Assembly: GCF_015752155.1 (NCBI RefSeq)
Contig: NZ_JADOVI010000008.1
Span: 62,001-126,000 of the forward strand
Source: Cryobacterium sp. MP_M3
Lineage (GTDB): Bacteria > Actinomycetota > Actinomycetes > Actinomycetales > Microbacteriaceae
DNA: 64,000 nt
Direction of reading: 5' to 3'
Shown piece by piece: positions 21,166-30,233 of the stretch (its first letter is position 1; the number at the start of each line of letters is the position of its first letter). The notes under the pieces are model-generated. The model had not been told where the DNA came from, ran no database searches, and was given only the letters and a program-made list of their open reading frames with translations. The position numbers and the translations under genes are program-made.

Positions 21166-22406
21166 GGGTGTACGTGCACGCCCTTGCCGACCACGGTGAT
21201 GCCGGAATCGGTGACGCTGAAACCCCGGGCCAGGTCGCGGTCGCGGTCGACGCCGATTTCGGCGCCGGCGCCGACGATGACGTCCTTGTCGAGGATCGCC
21301 CGGCGCACGATCGCGCCCGGCTTGATCTGCACCCGGTCGAAGACGATCGAGTCCACCACCTGGGCGCCGGAGTCGATCGCGGCCCACGGGCCGAGCACGC
21401 TGCGTTCGATGTGCGCACCGGAGATGACGCAACCGAGGGAGACGATCGAGTCGATCATGGTGCCGAGGGCGCCATGGGCGTCGCGGACGAACTTCGCCGG
21501 CGGCGAGTTCAGCTGCTGGCTGAAGATCGGCCACTTCTGGTTGTAGAGGTTGAAGACGGGAAGCGCGCTGATCAGGTCCTGGTGGGCCTCGAAGAACGAG
21601 TCCATCGTTCCCACATCGCGCCAGTAGTACCGGTCGCGGTCGGTCGAACCCGGCACGACGTTGCGCTTCAGGTCGTACACGCCGGCTTCGCCGCGGGACA
21701 CGAAGTCCGGGATGATGTCGCCGCCCATGTCGTGGCTGGAATCGGTGCGTTCGCCGTCGCGGAGAACGGCCTCGATCAGCGCGTCGGCGTTGAAGACGTA
21801 GTTGCCCATCGAGGCGAACACCTCGTGCGGGGCATCGGCGAGGCCGACGGCATCCTTGGGCTTCTCACGGAAGTCCCGGATGTGATCCGGCGTGGCCGCG
21901 TCGACCTCGATGACGCCGAACTGGTCGGCGAGTTCGATCGGCTGCCGGATTGCGGCGACGGTCGCCTGCGCCCCGGAGGCGATGTGGGCGGCGATCATCT
22001 GGCTGAAGTCCATGCGGTAGACGTGGTCGGCGCCGACGACGACGACGATGTCGGGCTTCTCGTCGTGGATCAGGTTCAGGCTCTGCAGGATCGCGTCGGC
22101 CGAGCCGCTGAACCAGCGTTTGCCGAGCCGCTGCTGGGCGGGCACCGAGGCGATGTACGAGTTGAACAGGCCGCCGGAGACATGCCACGTCTGCGAGACG
22201 TGGCGGTCCAGGCTGTGCGACTTGTACTGCGTCAGCACCACGATCTGAGTGAGGCCGGAGTTGATGAGATTGGACAGCGCGAAGTCAATCAACCGGTAGT
22301 GGCCGCCGAACGGCACTGCCGGCTTCGCGCGGTCCTCGGTCAACGGCATCAGCCGTTTTCCCTCGCCGCCAGCAAGCACGATTCCAAAGATCTTCTTCGA
22401 CTCCAT
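21162..22406 (-). CDS. glgC: Glucose-1-phosphate adenylyltransferase
   Basis: About 414 aa. It makes ADP-glucose from ATP and glucose-1-phosphate. The nucleotidyltransferase motif [20 protein letters not shown] stands at residues 11-30, followed by [17 protein letters not shown]. Downstream are [14 protein letters not shown] and a C-terminal left-handed beta-helix with IxSxG-type repeats. The ATG at 22406 ([10 protein letters not shown]) is used; an open frame continues upstream without support. It diverges from glgA with only 80 bp between starts, and it is translationally coupled to serB. Confidence 0.95.
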   Translation of the reverse strand: MESKKIFGIVLAGGEGKRLMPLTEDRAKPAVPFGGHYRLIDFALSNLINSGLTQIVVLTQYKSHSLDRHVSQTWHVSGGLFNSYIASVPAQQRLGKRWFSGSADAILQSLNLIHDEKPDIVVVVGADHVYRMDFSQMIAAHIASGAQATVAAIRQPIELADQFGVIEVDAATPDHIRDFREKPKDAVGLADAPHEVFASMGNYVFNADALIEAVLRDGERTDSSHDMGGDIIPDFVSRGEAGVYDLKRNVVPGSTDRDRYYWRDVGTMDSFFEAHQDLISALPVFNLYNQKWPIFSQQLNSPPAKFVRDAHGALGTMIDSIVSLGCVISGAHIERSVLGPWAAIDSGAQVVDSIVFDRVQIKPGAIVRRAILDKDVIVGAGAEIGVDRDRDLARGFSVTDSGITVVGKGVHVHP

Positions 22407-22474
22407 ACCCTTACAGTAGGGCCATCCGGAGCACTGGACCAGCACGGATGGGTGTGTCTTGGGTCGCGCTGCGC

Positions 22475-22480
22475 TAGCTT
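22475..22480 (+). promoter_or_regulatory. Probable -10 box of glgA (leaderless)
   Basis: TAGCTT ends 6 bp before the ATG of glgA, so transcription would start at or within 1-2 nt of the start codon. No Shine-Dalgarno sequence is present, which agrees with leaderless translation. Confidence 0.5.
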
Positions 22481-22486
22481 TACTGC

Positions 22487-23668
22487 ATGCGAGTGGATCT
22501 GTTGACCAAGGAGTACCCCCCGGAGATTTATGGCGGAGCCGGCGTGCACGTCGCCGAGCTCGTGCGCGCCCTGCGCACGGACATCGACGTGGTCGTTCGG
22601 TGCTTCGGTGCGCCACGTGACGCCGCCGACACGTTCGCCTACGGCGTCCCCGCCCAGCTCAAAGATGCGAATGCCACGCTGGCCACCCTGGGCGTCGACC
22701 TGCAGATGGCCCAGGACGTGCAGGGGGCCGACATCGTGCACTCCCACACCTGGTACGCGAACGGGGCCGGACACATCGCCAAGCTGCTCCACGGCGTGCC
22801 GCACGTCGTGACCGCGCACAGCCTCGAACCGCTCCGGCCGTGGAAGGCGGAACAACTGGGCGGCGGCTACCGGGTGTCCAGCTGGATCGAGCGAACCGCG
22901 TTCGAGGGCGCGGATGCCGTGATCGCCGTCAGCGACGGCATGCGCCGCGACATCCTCCGCAGCTATCCCGCGCTCGACGAGGCCCGGGTGCAGACGGTCT
23001 ACAACGGCATCGACCTCGAGCGGTGGAAGCCCACCGTCGACCATGACATCGTGCGCGCCCTCGGCATCGACCCCGACCGGCCCGCCGTGGTCTTCGTGGG
23101 CCGGATCACCCGTCAGAAGGGCCTGCCCTACCTGCTGCGCGCGGCCGCGGCCCTCCCCGCCGACGTGCAGCTGGTCCTCTGCGCCGGCGCGCCCGACACT
23201 CCCGGGATCCTCGCCGAGGTCACCGCGGGGGTCGAAGCCCTGCAGCGCGAGCGCACCGGCGTCGTCTGGATCGACCGGCTGCTCCCGCAGCACGAGCTCG
23301 CGGCCGTCCTCACCGCCGGAACGGTCTTCGTCTGCCCGTCGGTCTACGAGCCGCTCGGCATCGTCAACCTCGAGGCGATGGCCTGCGGTCTGCCCGTCGT
23401 CGGAACCGCCACCGGCGGTATCCCCGAGGTCGTCGCCGACGGCGTCACCGGCCGCCTCGTGCCGATCGACCAGGCAACCGACGGCACCGGCACACCGATC
23501 GACCCTGACCGGTTCGTCGCCGACCTGGCGAGGACCCTGGCCGAAGTGCTGTCCGATCCCGAACTCGCGGCTCAGATGGGCCGCGCCGGGCGGGTCCGCG
23601 CGGAGGAAATGTTCAGTTGGAGCCAGATCGCCACCCGCACCCGGGAGATCTACGCCTCACTGCTCTAG
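22487..23668 (+). CDS. glgA: Glycogen synthase (corynebacterial-type GlgA, GT4-like)
   Basis: 393 aa, about 80 residues shorter than E. coli GlgA and typical of the actinobacterial type. It has a GT-B fold: the N-terminal [19 protein letters not shown], then [19 protein letters not shown] and the C-terminal donor site [20 protein letters not shown]. It elongates alpha-1,4-glucan from ADP-glucose, or makes maltose-1-phosphate as in GlgM; the sequence does not separate these. It diverges from glgC, its substrate supplier. Confidence 0.92.
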   Translation: MRVDLLTKEYPPEIYGGAGVHVAELVRALRTDIDVVVRCFGAPRDAADTFAYGVPAQLKDANATLATLGVDLQMAQDVQGADIVHSHTWYANGAGHIAKLLHGVPHVVTAHSLEPLRPWKAEQLGGGYRVSSWIERTAFEGADAVIAVSDGMRRDILRSYPALDEARVQTVYNGIDLERWKPTVDHDIVRALGIDPDRPAVVFVGRITRQKGLPYLLRAAAALPADVQLVLCAGAPDTPGILAEVTAGVEALQRERTGVVWIDRLLPQHELAAVLTAGTVFVCPSVYEPLGIVNLEAMACGLPVVGTATGGIPEVVADGVTGRLVPIDQATDGTGTPIDPDRFVADLARTLAEVLSDPELAAQMGRAGRVRAEEMFSWSQIATRTREIYASLL

Positions 23669-23706
23669 CACCGGCCGGGGCGTGCCCGGCGCCCGGCGAC
23701 GGCAGA

Positions 23707-23712
23707 TAACAT
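23707..23712 (+). promoter_or_regulatory. Probable -10 box of the ModF-like ATPase gene (leaderless)
   Basis: TAACAT lies 6 bp before the ATG at 23719, matching the spacing seen at other leaderless candidates in this window. No ribosome-binding site is visible. Confidence 0.4.
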
Positions 23713-23718
23713 GGCTGT

Positions 23719-24501
23719 ATGGTCAACGTTCTTCACTTCACCGACGTCTCCGTCGTCCGGGCTGGCACAACCATCCTCGACTCAGTGAATTGGAGTGTTG
23801 AAGACAATCAGCGCTGGGTGATCCTCGGCCCGAACGGCGCCGGCAAGACGACGCTGCTGCAGATCGCGGCCGCCCTGATGCACCCGTCGAGCGGTCGGGC
23901 CGAAGTGCTCGAAGAGCCCATCGGCGGCACGGACCTGTTCGAGCTTCGCCCCCGGATCGGCTTCGCGTCCACCGCGATGGCCCGGAAGGTTCCCGCCAAC
24001 GAGAAGGTCCTCGACGTCGTCATGACGGCCGCCTACTCGGTGACGGGCCGGTGGAACGAGGAGTACGAGACCATCGACGAGCGCCGCGCCCAGCGCGTGC
24101 TCGCCGAATGGCGACTCGACCACCTCGCCGACCGGAAGTTCGGCACACTCAGCGACGGCGAGCAGAAGCGTGTGCAGATCGCGCGCTCGATCATGACCGA
24201 CCCTGAGGTCCTGCTCCTGGACGAACCGGCAGCCAGCCTCGACCTGGGCGCGCGCGAAGAACTGCTTCGCCTGCTCGGCGGCTTCGCAAGCGAACCGAAG
24301 TCCCCGGCCATCATCATGGTCACCCACCACGTCGAGGAGATCCCCGTCGGGTTCACCCACGTGCTGCTCCTGTCCGGCGGCCGCGTGGTCAGCGCAGGGC
24401 CTCTCGCCGAGGCGCTGACTGCCGAAGCGCTCACCGAAGCGTTCGGGCTGCCGATCGAACTGCGCGAAACCGACGGGCGCTTCACCGCCCGCGCGGCCTG
24501 A
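23719..24501 (+). CDS. ABC transporter ATP-binding protein (ModF/YlmA-like)
   Basis: 260 aa with a single ABC domain: Walker A GPNGAGKTT, signature LSDGEQKRVQIARS (LSDGE rather than LSGGQ), Walker B VLLLDEPAASLD and H-loop MVTHHVEEIP. The variant signature and the LDEPAASLD sequence are typical of the stand-alone ModF/YlmA group. No permease gene accompanies it, so it may act alone or with a distant partner. Its role is unknown. Confidence 0.85.
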   Translation: MVNVLHFTDVSVVRAGTTILDSVNWSVEDNQRWVILGPNGAGKTTLLQIAAALMHPSSGRAEVLEEPIGGTDLFELRPRIGFASTAMARKVPANEKVLDVVMTAAYSVTGRWNEEYETIDERRAQRVLAEWRLDHLADRKFGTLSDGEQKRVQIARSIMTDPEVLLLDEPAASLDLGAREELLRLLGGFASEPKSPAIIMVTHHVEEIPVGFTHVLLLSGGRVVSAGPLAEALTAEALTEAFGLPIELRETDGRFTARAA

Positions 24502-24548
24502 CCAGCCCGAACCCCGGCGGAATGGCCGCCGCCGCGGCCGGGTTCTGC

Positions 24549-24640
24549 TAAACTCGACAGTCGGTCCTACGACCACATAGCTTTTCTGCCGCACCTGGCG
24601 AGACTGTTCTCGCCAATCGAAGCGCACCTCACCAATCGAA
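24549..24640 (+). promoter_or_regulatory. Promoter and structured leader of rpmE2
   Basis: The -10 hexamer TAAACT (24549-24554) starts a leader of about 100 nt. It contains a 6-bp hairpin (GGCGAG-ACTGTT-CTCGCC, 24597-24614), the direct repeat CCAATCGAA at 24613-24621 and 24632-24640, and GCACCT twice (24591, 24624). Ribosomal protein L31 genes are known to carry autoregulatory leader RNAs in several phyla, so an L31-binding leader is plausible. Confidence 0.45.
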
Positions 24641-24659
24641 CAGCAATAAGGAAGTCTTC

Positions 24660-24911
24660 ATGAAGTCTGACATTCACCCCACGTACGCTCCCGTGGTTTT
24701 CCGCGACCTCGCGTCGGGTGCGACGTTCCTTACCCGTTCGACGGTCTCCAGTTCCAAGACCATCGACTGGGAAGACGGCGCCACCTACCCGGTCATCGAC
24801 GTGGAAATCTCCTCCGAGTCGCACCCGTTCTACACCGGCAAGCAGCGCATCATGGACTCCGCCGGACGGGTCGAGAAGTTCAACTCGCGCTACAAGGGCT
24901 TCGGCAAGTAA
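24660..24911 (+). CDS. rpmE2: Ribosomal protein bL31, type B (zinc-free form)
   Basis: 83 aa. The sequence [20 protein letters not shown], then [20 protein letters not shown] and NSRYKGFGK, is diagnostic of the type B bL31. It has no CxxC zinc motif. It is a large-subunit protein at the intersubunit bridge. In many bacteria the zinc-free form is induced under zinc starvation by Zur, but I see no Zur-like palindrome here, so it may be the only constitutive copy. The site AAGGAAG precedes the ATG. Confidence 0.95.
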   Translation: MKSDIHPTYAPVVFRDLASGATFLTRSTVSSSKTIDWEDGATYPVIDVEISSESHPFYTGKQRIMDSAGRVEKFNSRYKGFGK

Positions 24912-24955
24912 CCAGCCCCGCAGCGGCGCGGCGACACGCCGCGGCACCATAGTGA

Positions 24956-24984
24956 AGGCGACCAGCCGAGGCTGGTCGCCTTTT
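24956..24984. terminator. Rho-independent terminator after rpmE2
   Basis: The stem GGCGACCAGCC / GGCTGGTCGCC closes a tight loop and is followed by TTTTCTG. It lies between convergent rpmE2 and the exonuclease gene. Confidence 0.85.
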
Positions 24985-25020
24985 CTGTTGTCAATTCCGT
25001 CCTGGTCAGCGCTGTCCTGG

Positions 25021-25707
25021 TCAGCGCTCCGGCCAGCCGCCGGATGCGACGAACTCCGGGTCGCGTTCGCGGCGCATGTAGGTCTGGAAGCTTTCGGCCT
25101 GCTCGAGCGACCACTTCGCCTGCAGGTCATGCAGTTCGGAGACGGTGACCGGGAGCTTGGCCGCGTGGGCGCGCGCGATCGCCTGCGCGACCCGGCCGGC
25201 CGCGATCGCATCCGCACCGGAATCGTGCGCGTCGTCGAGGGAAACGCCGTAGAACGCACTGGTCACTTCCAGGGTGCGCTTGCCCTTGCGGTAGCGGTCG
25301 ACTGCCTTGTCGATCACGAGCGGGTCGACGACCGGCGACGGCGCCACAAGCGGAGAGACGCCGTGGCGCAGCGACTCCCGGTTGAGCAGGGTGAGGTCGT
25401 AGGGCGCGTTGTAGGCCACCAGGGGAAGGCCGCGGCCGAGGTGCTCGCGGATGGTCGCCACGATCTCGGCAACCCCTTCGGCGGCCCCACGCCCGTTCTC
25501 CGCCGCGTACTCGGTCGTGATGCCGTGCACATTCGTGGCCTGGGCCGGAATCTCGATGCCGGGGTCGAGCAGCCAGTCCACCCTCTCGAGCACCTCCCCG
25601 GCCCGGTCGATGACGGCCACGGTCGCCGAGACGATCCGGCTCGTCTCCACGTCGATGCCGGTGGTCTCGAGGTCGAATACGGCCAGGGTGTCGCTCCAAT
25701 TGCTCAT
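25021..25707 (-). CDS. DnaQ-type 3'-5' exonuclease domain protein
   Basis: About 228 aa. The DEDD exonuclease motifs are visible: ExoI LAVFDLETTGID (DxE, about residues 9-20), ExoII VAYNAPYDLTLLNRE (N-x3-D) and ExoIII DDAHDSGADAIAAGRVAQA (HxAxxD-like). It could proofread DNA as a free-standing epsilon-like protein or degrade RNA oligonucleotides; the sequence does not decide. The ATG at 25707 is preferred over the GTG two codons earlier. The gene is single, between rpmE2 and treS. Confidence 0.88.
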   Translation of the reverse strand: MSNWSDTLAVFDLETTGIDVETSRIVSATVAVIDRAGEVLERVDWLLDPGIEIPAQATNVHGITTEYAAENGRGAAEGVAEIVATIREHLGRGLPLVAYNAPYDLTLLNRESLRHGVSPLVAPSPVVDPLVIDKAVDRYRKGKRTLEVTSAFYGVSLDDAHDSGADAIAAGRVAQAIARAHAAKLPVTVSELHDLQAKWSLEQAESFQTYMRRERDPEFVASGGWPER

Positions 25708-25785
25708 GGGCACAGCCTACGGGCGACCACCGTCACTGCCCGCCGCCGGCCCGGCCGCCGTGCAGCCGCCATCGCAGTGCGGCCG

Positions 25786-27483
25786 CTACCCGCAGTGCAG
25801 CCAGTAGAAGCTCTGCGCCCCGAGCGTCAGGGTGAGCACGCCCGCGTCATCGAAGCTCGGGAACACCGCACCGCCGAAGATGTCGTACAGGCGAGTGCCG
25901 GCCAGGTCCGGGTCGTCGATCCGGAACGCGATCGGGTTGTGCGAGAAGCTGAACACACAGAGGACCGTCTCCGGCTGGTCGCCGAAATTCGTACCGGACC
26001 CGGCGTATTCGCGGGTGAAGGCGAGCACGGACTCGTGGTCGGTGGCCAGCACCCGGATCAGGCCCAGGCCGAAGGTCGGGTGGAGCTTGCGCACATGGAT
26101 GACGTTGCGGATCCAGTGCAGCAGCGACCCCGACTGGGCCAGATGGGATTCCACGTTCGTCTGGGTGTAGTTGTAGACCAGCGACTGCACGAGCGGCAGG
26201 TAGAGCTTGCCCGGGTCGGCGGCGGAGAATCCCGCGTTCCGGTCGGGCGTCCACTGCATCGGAGTGCGTGAGCTGTCCCGGTCGGGGAGCCAGATGTTGT
26301 CGCCCATCCCGATCTCGTCGCCGTAGTACAGGAACGGGCTGCCGGGCAGGGCGAACAAGAGGGCATGGGCGAGTTCCAGCTCGCGCCGGGAGTTGTCCAG
26401 CAGTGGGGCGAGCCTGCGGCGGATGCCGATGTTCGCGCGCATCCGTGGGTCGTAGGCGTACCAGCCGTACATGGCCTGGCGGTATTCCTCACTGACCATC
26501 TCCAGCGTCAACTCGTCGTGGTTGCGGAGGAAGACGGCCCAGCCCGCCGATTCGGGGATGTCCGTCGTTTCCGACAGGACGCGCACGAGTTCGCCGGCGC
26601 GCTGGGAGCGCAGGGAATAGAAGATGCGCGGCATCACCGGGAAGTCGAAGGCCATGTGGCATTCCGGCTCCGCGTCGGTGCCGAAGAAGGCCGCCACCTC
26701 GCGCGGCCACTGGTTCGCCTCCGCGATCATGATCCGTCCCGGGTAGTCCCGGTCCAGCAGCATCCGCAGTCTCCGGACGAACTCGTGGGTGGGAGGTTCA
26801 CCCTCACCGTTTCCTTCCTCCGACTCGTACAGGTACGGGATCGCGTCGAGCCTGAACCCGTCGACGCCGAGGTCGAGCCAGAACCGGACGACCTCGTGGA
26901 TCGCCTCGTGAACGGCCGGATTCTCGAAGTTGAGGTCTGGCTGGTGGGAGAAGAACCGGTGGAAGTAGAACTGCCGCCGGACGGAGTCGAAGGCCCAGTT
27001 GGACTCCTCGGTGTCCGTGAAGATGATCCGGATGTCCGGGTACTTGTCGTCGCTGTCGCTCCACACGTAGTAGTCGCCGTACGGCCCGTCCGGGTGCTCC
27101 CTGGACTGCTGGAACCAGTCGTGCTGGTCGGAGGTGTGGTTCAGCGGCAGGTCGATGACGATGCGCATATTGCGCTCGTGGGCTTTCGTGACCAGTTCCT
27201 TGAACTCCTCGAGCGTGCCGAACTCCGGCAGGATCGAGCGGTAGTCCGACACGTCGTAGCCGCCGTCTTTCAGCGGGGAGGAGAAGAACGGCGGAATCCA
27301 GAGAGCGTCGATGCCCAGCCACTGCAGATAGTCGAGCTTGGAGATCAGGCCGGCGAGATCGCCGGAGCCGTCGGCATTGCTGTCGACGAATGACCTGACC
27401 ATGACCTCGTAGAACACGGCGCGCCGATACCAGCGCGGATCGAGGGTGAGACCGGGAAGCCGGATGGGTGCGGTGAAACTCAC
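25786..27483 (-). CDS. treS: Maltose alpha-D-glucosyltransferase / trehalose synthase (GH13)
   Basis: About 565 aa. The GH13 catalytic set is present: DGFRLDAIPYLYE (nucleophile Asp), IMIAEANQWP (acid/base Glu) and FLRNHDELTLE (transition-state Asp). The TreS hallmarks WYRRAVFYEVMVRSFVDSN and WLGIDALWIPPFFSSPLKDG stand at the N-terminus. It interconverts maltose and trehalose. The GTG start at 27483 (V-SFTAPIRLPG) has AAGGAA upstream. There is no fused or adjacent maltokinase (Pep2) or GlgE in the window. It diverges from the hydrolase gene. Confidence 0.93.
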   Translation of the reverse strand: MSFTAPIRLPGLTLDPRWYRRAVFYEVMVRSFVDSNADGSGDLAGLISKLDYLQWLGIDALWIPPFFSSPLKDGGYDVSDYRSILPEFGTLEEFKELVTKAHERNMRIVIDLPLNHTSDQHDWFQQSREHPDGPYGDYYVWSDSDDKYPDIRIIFTDTEESNWAFDSVRRQFYFHRFFSHQPDLNFENPAVHEAIHEVVRFWLDLGVDGFRLDAIPYLYESEEGNGEGEPPTHEFVRRLRMLLDRDYPGRIMIAEANQWPREVAAFFGTDAEPECHMAFDFPVMPRIFYSLRSQRAGELVRVLSETTDIPESAGWAVFLRNHDELTLEMVSEEYRQAMYGWYAYDPRMRANIGIRRRLAPLLDNSRRELELAHALLFALPGSPFLYYGDEIGMGDNIWLPDRDSSRTPMQWTPDRNAGFSAADPGKLYLPLVQSLVYNYTQTNVESHLAQSGSLLHWIRNVIHVRKLHPTFGLGLIRVLATDHESVLAFTREYAGSGTNFGDQPETVLCVFSFSHNPIAFRIDDPDLAGTRLYDIFGGAVFPSFDDAGVLTLTLGAQSFYWLHCG

Positions 27484-27579
27484 AGGATTCCTTCCGGGCC
27501 CGGGCTCTGATCGACGGGAACAGCACGAGTCTAGATTCACCGGTACCGGGTCTGTCGAGCCCGATCGGAGAGTCAGCCC

Positions 27580-27585
27580 TAAACT
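27580..27585 (+). promoter_or_regulatory. Probable -10 box of the hydrolase-glycosyltransferase operon (leaderless)
   Basis: TAAACT ends 7 bp before the ATG at 27593. No ribosome-binding site is present, so the first gene is probably translated from a leaderless mRNA. Confidence 0.5.
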
Positions 27586-27592
27586 GGGTCTG

Positions 27593-28492
27593 ATGAACGT
27601 TCCTTCGCCGTATGACGAACTGCTCGCCCGGATTCCCGTCACCGTGCACACCGTGACCGTGCTCGGAAGCGACACCCGGTACTGGGAGTACGGCGATCCG
27701 GCAGCGGCCACGACGATCGTGATGGTGCACGGGTTCCGCGGCGACCACCACGGCCTGGAGCCCGTCGTCGCGCAGCTCCCCGGCTTCCGGATCATCTCCC
27801 CGGACCTGCCCGGGTTCGGCGAATCGGGCCCGCTGACCCCGATCCGGCACGACATCGCCGGTTACGGCCGCTGGTTGTCCGAACTCGTCGACGTCCTGGC
27901 GATCCCCGGGCGCACGGTCATCCTCGGGCACTCGTTCGGCTCGATCATCGTGGCCGCCGCGATCGCGGGCGGCCTCACCGCCGACGAGGTCGTGCTGGTG
28001 AACCCGATCGCCGCGCCGGCGCTCTCGGGGCCGCGCGGCATCCTGACCCGGCTGGCCGTGTTCTACTACTGGGCGGCGGCGAAGCTGCCCGAGCGGCTCG
28101 GTTTCGCCCTGCTCCGCAACCGTGTGATCGTGCGGGTGATGAGCATCACGATGGCCAAGACCGGCGACCGGGACCTCCGCCGCTGGATCCACAACCAGCA
28201 CGACCGGTACTTCTCCGCGTTCGCCGACCGTTCGGTCGTGCTCGAGGCGTTCACCGCGTCCGTGGGCTCCGACGTCAGCGAATTCGCCGCCGCCATCCCG
28301 CAGCCCACCCTGCTCGTCGCCGCCGACAAGGACGACATCACCCCCGTAGCCGCCCAGCACCGGCTGCAGGCACTGTTCCCGCAGGCGACCCTGCGAGTGA
28401 TCCCCGACGTCGGCCACCTGATCCACTATGAGGTTCCCGCCCAGGCCGCGGATGAGATCCGCCGCTTCCTCGCCCAGGAGTCTCCGGAATGA
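27593..28492 (+). CDS. Alpha/beta-fold hydrolase
   Basis: 299 aa. The fold's signatures are clear: oxyanion region VMVHGFRGDHHGLEPV, nucleophile elbow VILGHSFGSIIVAAAIAGG, acid AADKDDITP and histidine DVGHLIHYEVP. It is a cytoplasmic serine hydrolase with an insertion of about 60 residues forming the lid (YYWAAAKLPERLGFALLRN). Substrate is unknown. It overlaps the following glycosyltransferase by ATGA, so the two may act on one pathway, for example cell-envelope lipid or glycan metabolism. That link is inference. Confidence 0.88.
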   Translation: MNVPSPYDELLARIPVTVHTVTVLGSDTRYWEYGDPAAATTIVMVHGFRGDHHGLEPVVAQLPGFRIISPDLPGFGESGPLTPIRHDIAGYGRWLSELVDVLAIPGRTVILGHSFGSIIVAAAIAGGLTADEVVLVNPIAAPALSGPRGILTRLAVFYYWAAAKLPERLGFALLRNRVIVRVMSITMAKTGDRDLRRWIHNQHDRYFSAFADRSVVLEAFTASVGSDVSEFAAAIPQPTLLVAADKDDITPVAAQHRLQALFPQATLRVIPDVGHLIHYEVPAQAADEIRRFLAQESPE

Positions 28493-29559
28493 AGATCGTG
28501 TTCGACTGCCGCTACACCCGGTTCGACCGGCACGACGGCATCAGCCGGTACACCGCGGGCCTGGTCACCGAATTGGGCAAGTTGCACCCCGTGATCATGC
28601 TGATCAGCGACCACCGGCAGCTCGCCCTCCTGCCGGCCCTGCCCTGGCAGCTCGTGAGCGGCCCCACCAGCGTCCGTGAACCGCTCGTCGCCCGCCAGGT
28701 CAACCGGCTGCATCCCGACGTCGTGTTCAGCCCCATGCAGACCATGGGGTCCTGGGGCCGCCGGTACCGGCTGATCCTCACCGTGCACGACCTGATCTAC
28801 TACCGCAACCGCACCCCGCCACGTGACTTCCCGGCCGCGGTCCGCCTGCTCTGGCGTCTGTACCACCTGGCCTGGTGGCCGCAACGGATGCTCCTGAACC
28901 GGGCCGACGCGATCGTGACGGTCTCGGCGACCACCCGCGACCTGATCCGGGACCACGCCCTCACCCACCGGCCGGTCACCGTGGTTCCCAACGCGGCCGG
29001 CGCGCTCAGCGCGGACCCCGTGCAGCGCACGACGCCTGAAACGGGTCGCCTCGTCTACATGGGCTCGTTCATGCCGTACAAGAACGTCGACACGCTCGTT
29101 CGCGCCGTGGCCGGGCTGCCGGGGCACGAACTGCACCTGATGAGCCGGGTCGGCGAGTCCGAACGCGCCCGGCTCACCGCGCTTGCCCCCCAGGCGAGGC
29201 TGGTCTTCCACGACGGTGCCAGCGACACGGAGTACGCGGCGGTGCTCCGCAGCGCGACGGCATTGGTGACCGCCTCCCTGGACGAGGGCTTCGGGATTCC
29301 GCTGGTCGAGGCGATGAGCCAGGGGATCCCGGTCGTGGTCAGCGACATCCCCATCTTCCGCGAGATCGGGGGCGACGCGGCCCTGTACTTCGACCCGGCC
29401 AGCCCGGACGCCCTCGCCGCGGCCATCAGCCGGCTCGACCAGCCGGGGGAGTGGGCCGAACGTTCACGGCTCTCCGTCGCCGCGGCGGGCCGGTTCACCT
29501 GGGCGGATTCGGCCCGCAAGCTCCTGGATCTGATCACCGCCACGGCCGCGCCGCACTGA
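28489..29559 (+). CDS. Glycosyltransferase family 4 protein
   Basis: 356 aa with a GT-B fold: N-terminal FDCRYTRFDRHDGISRYTAG, GT1-domain core RLVYMGSFMPYKNVDTLVRA and donor-binding site ASLDEGFGIPLVEAMSQGIP with the EGFG..L.EA.. pattern. No membrane helices are seen. It probably transfers a sugar to a lipid- or polysaccharide-linked acceptor at the cytoplasmic face. The ATG overlaps the hydrolase stop by 4 nt. Confidence 0.9.
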   Translation: MKIVFDCRYTRFDRHDGISRYTAGLVTELGKLHPVIMLISDHRQLALLPALPWQLVSGPTSVREPLVARQVNRLHPDVVFSPMQTMGSWGRRYRLILTVHDLIYYRNRTPPRDFPAAVRLLWRLYHLAWWPQRMLLNRADAIVTVSATTRDLIRDHALTHRPVTVVPNAAGALSADPVQRTTPETGRLVYMGSFMPYKNVDTLVRAVAGLPGHELHLMSRVGESERARLTALAPQARLVFHDGASDTEYAAVLRSATALVTASLDEGFGIPLVEAMSQGIPVVVSDIPIFREIGGDAALYFDPASPDALAAAISRLDQPGEWAERSRLSVAAAGRFTWADSARKLLDLITATAAPH

Positions 29560-29600
29560 GCCGGCCGGCCGGTTTCGAGTTCACAGCCGGTCGCGAGGCC

Positions 29601-30200
29601 TCAGCCGGTGTAGTGCGTGTTCTCGGCGAGGGTGCGCACGGTCGCGTCGAAGTACTCGAGCTCCAGCCGCCCATCACGCCAGACGAATTCGTGCACCGAC
29701 CCGTTGGCGATGATCTCGTCGTGGCGGGGCCGTTCACCGCCGGTGCTGTTGCGGATCAGAGTTCCGATCACGCCGCCGTGACAGATGACGAGCACGGACT
29801 GGCCGGGCCGGGCCGCGGCGACGAGGCCGAGCGCCGGCAGCACCCGGTCCAACACCTCCTGACGCGTCTCCAGTCCGGGCACGGCGACCCCGTTGGGGAA
29901 CCGGGACTGCCGCTCGGCGAAGGTGAGCCCCTCGATCTGGCCATGGTGACGTTCGGTGAGCGCCTCGACCACCTCCGGCTGCGCCAATTCGAGCTCGCCG
30001 GCGATGATCCGCGCGGTCTCGTGCGCCCGGTCAAGCGGGCTCGTCACGATCGCGTCCCAGTGCCGGCTGCGCAGCCGCAGGCCGGTCTCCGCGGCCTGGG
30101 CCCGTCCGGTCGAATTGAGCGGGATATCCGTGCTGCCCTGGATCCTGGTGCGCAGGTTCCACTCGGTCTGCCCGTGGCGCACTATCGAGAGTCTGGTCAT
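29601..30200 (-). CDS. Histidine phosphatase family protein (phosphoglycerate mutase-like)
   Basis: 199 aa. The RHG motif LSIVRHGQTEWNLRTRIQGS stands at residues 4-23, with the second catalytic His in VLVICHGGVIGTLI and the proton-donor Glu in VEALTERHHGQIEG. The layout fits broad-specificity phosphatases such as GpmB/CobC rather than true mutase. ATG 30200 (MTRLSIVRHG) is preferred; an ATG at 30224 is in frame. It lies 33 bp after the sirtuin gene on the same strand, likely co-transcribed. Confidence 0.9.
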   Translation of the reverse strand: MTRLSIVRHGQTEWNLRTRIQGSTDIPLNSTGRAQAAETGLRLRSRHWDAIVTSPLDRAHETARIIAGELELAQPEVVEALTERHHGQIEGLTFAERQSRFPNGVAVPGLETRQEVLDRVLPALGLVAAARPGQSVLVICHGGVIGTLIRNSTGGERPRHDEIIANGSVHEFVWRDGRLELEYFDATVRTLAENTHYTG

Positions 30201-30233
30201 GGCCGCCGTTCCGTCATCGCGCATGGACCGGGA

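Noticed and set aside
24502-24659. Zur-type operator in front of rpmE2
   Set aside because: No TGATAA/ATTATCA-like or TGAAAATCATTTTCA-like palindrome is visible, so zinc control is not supported here.
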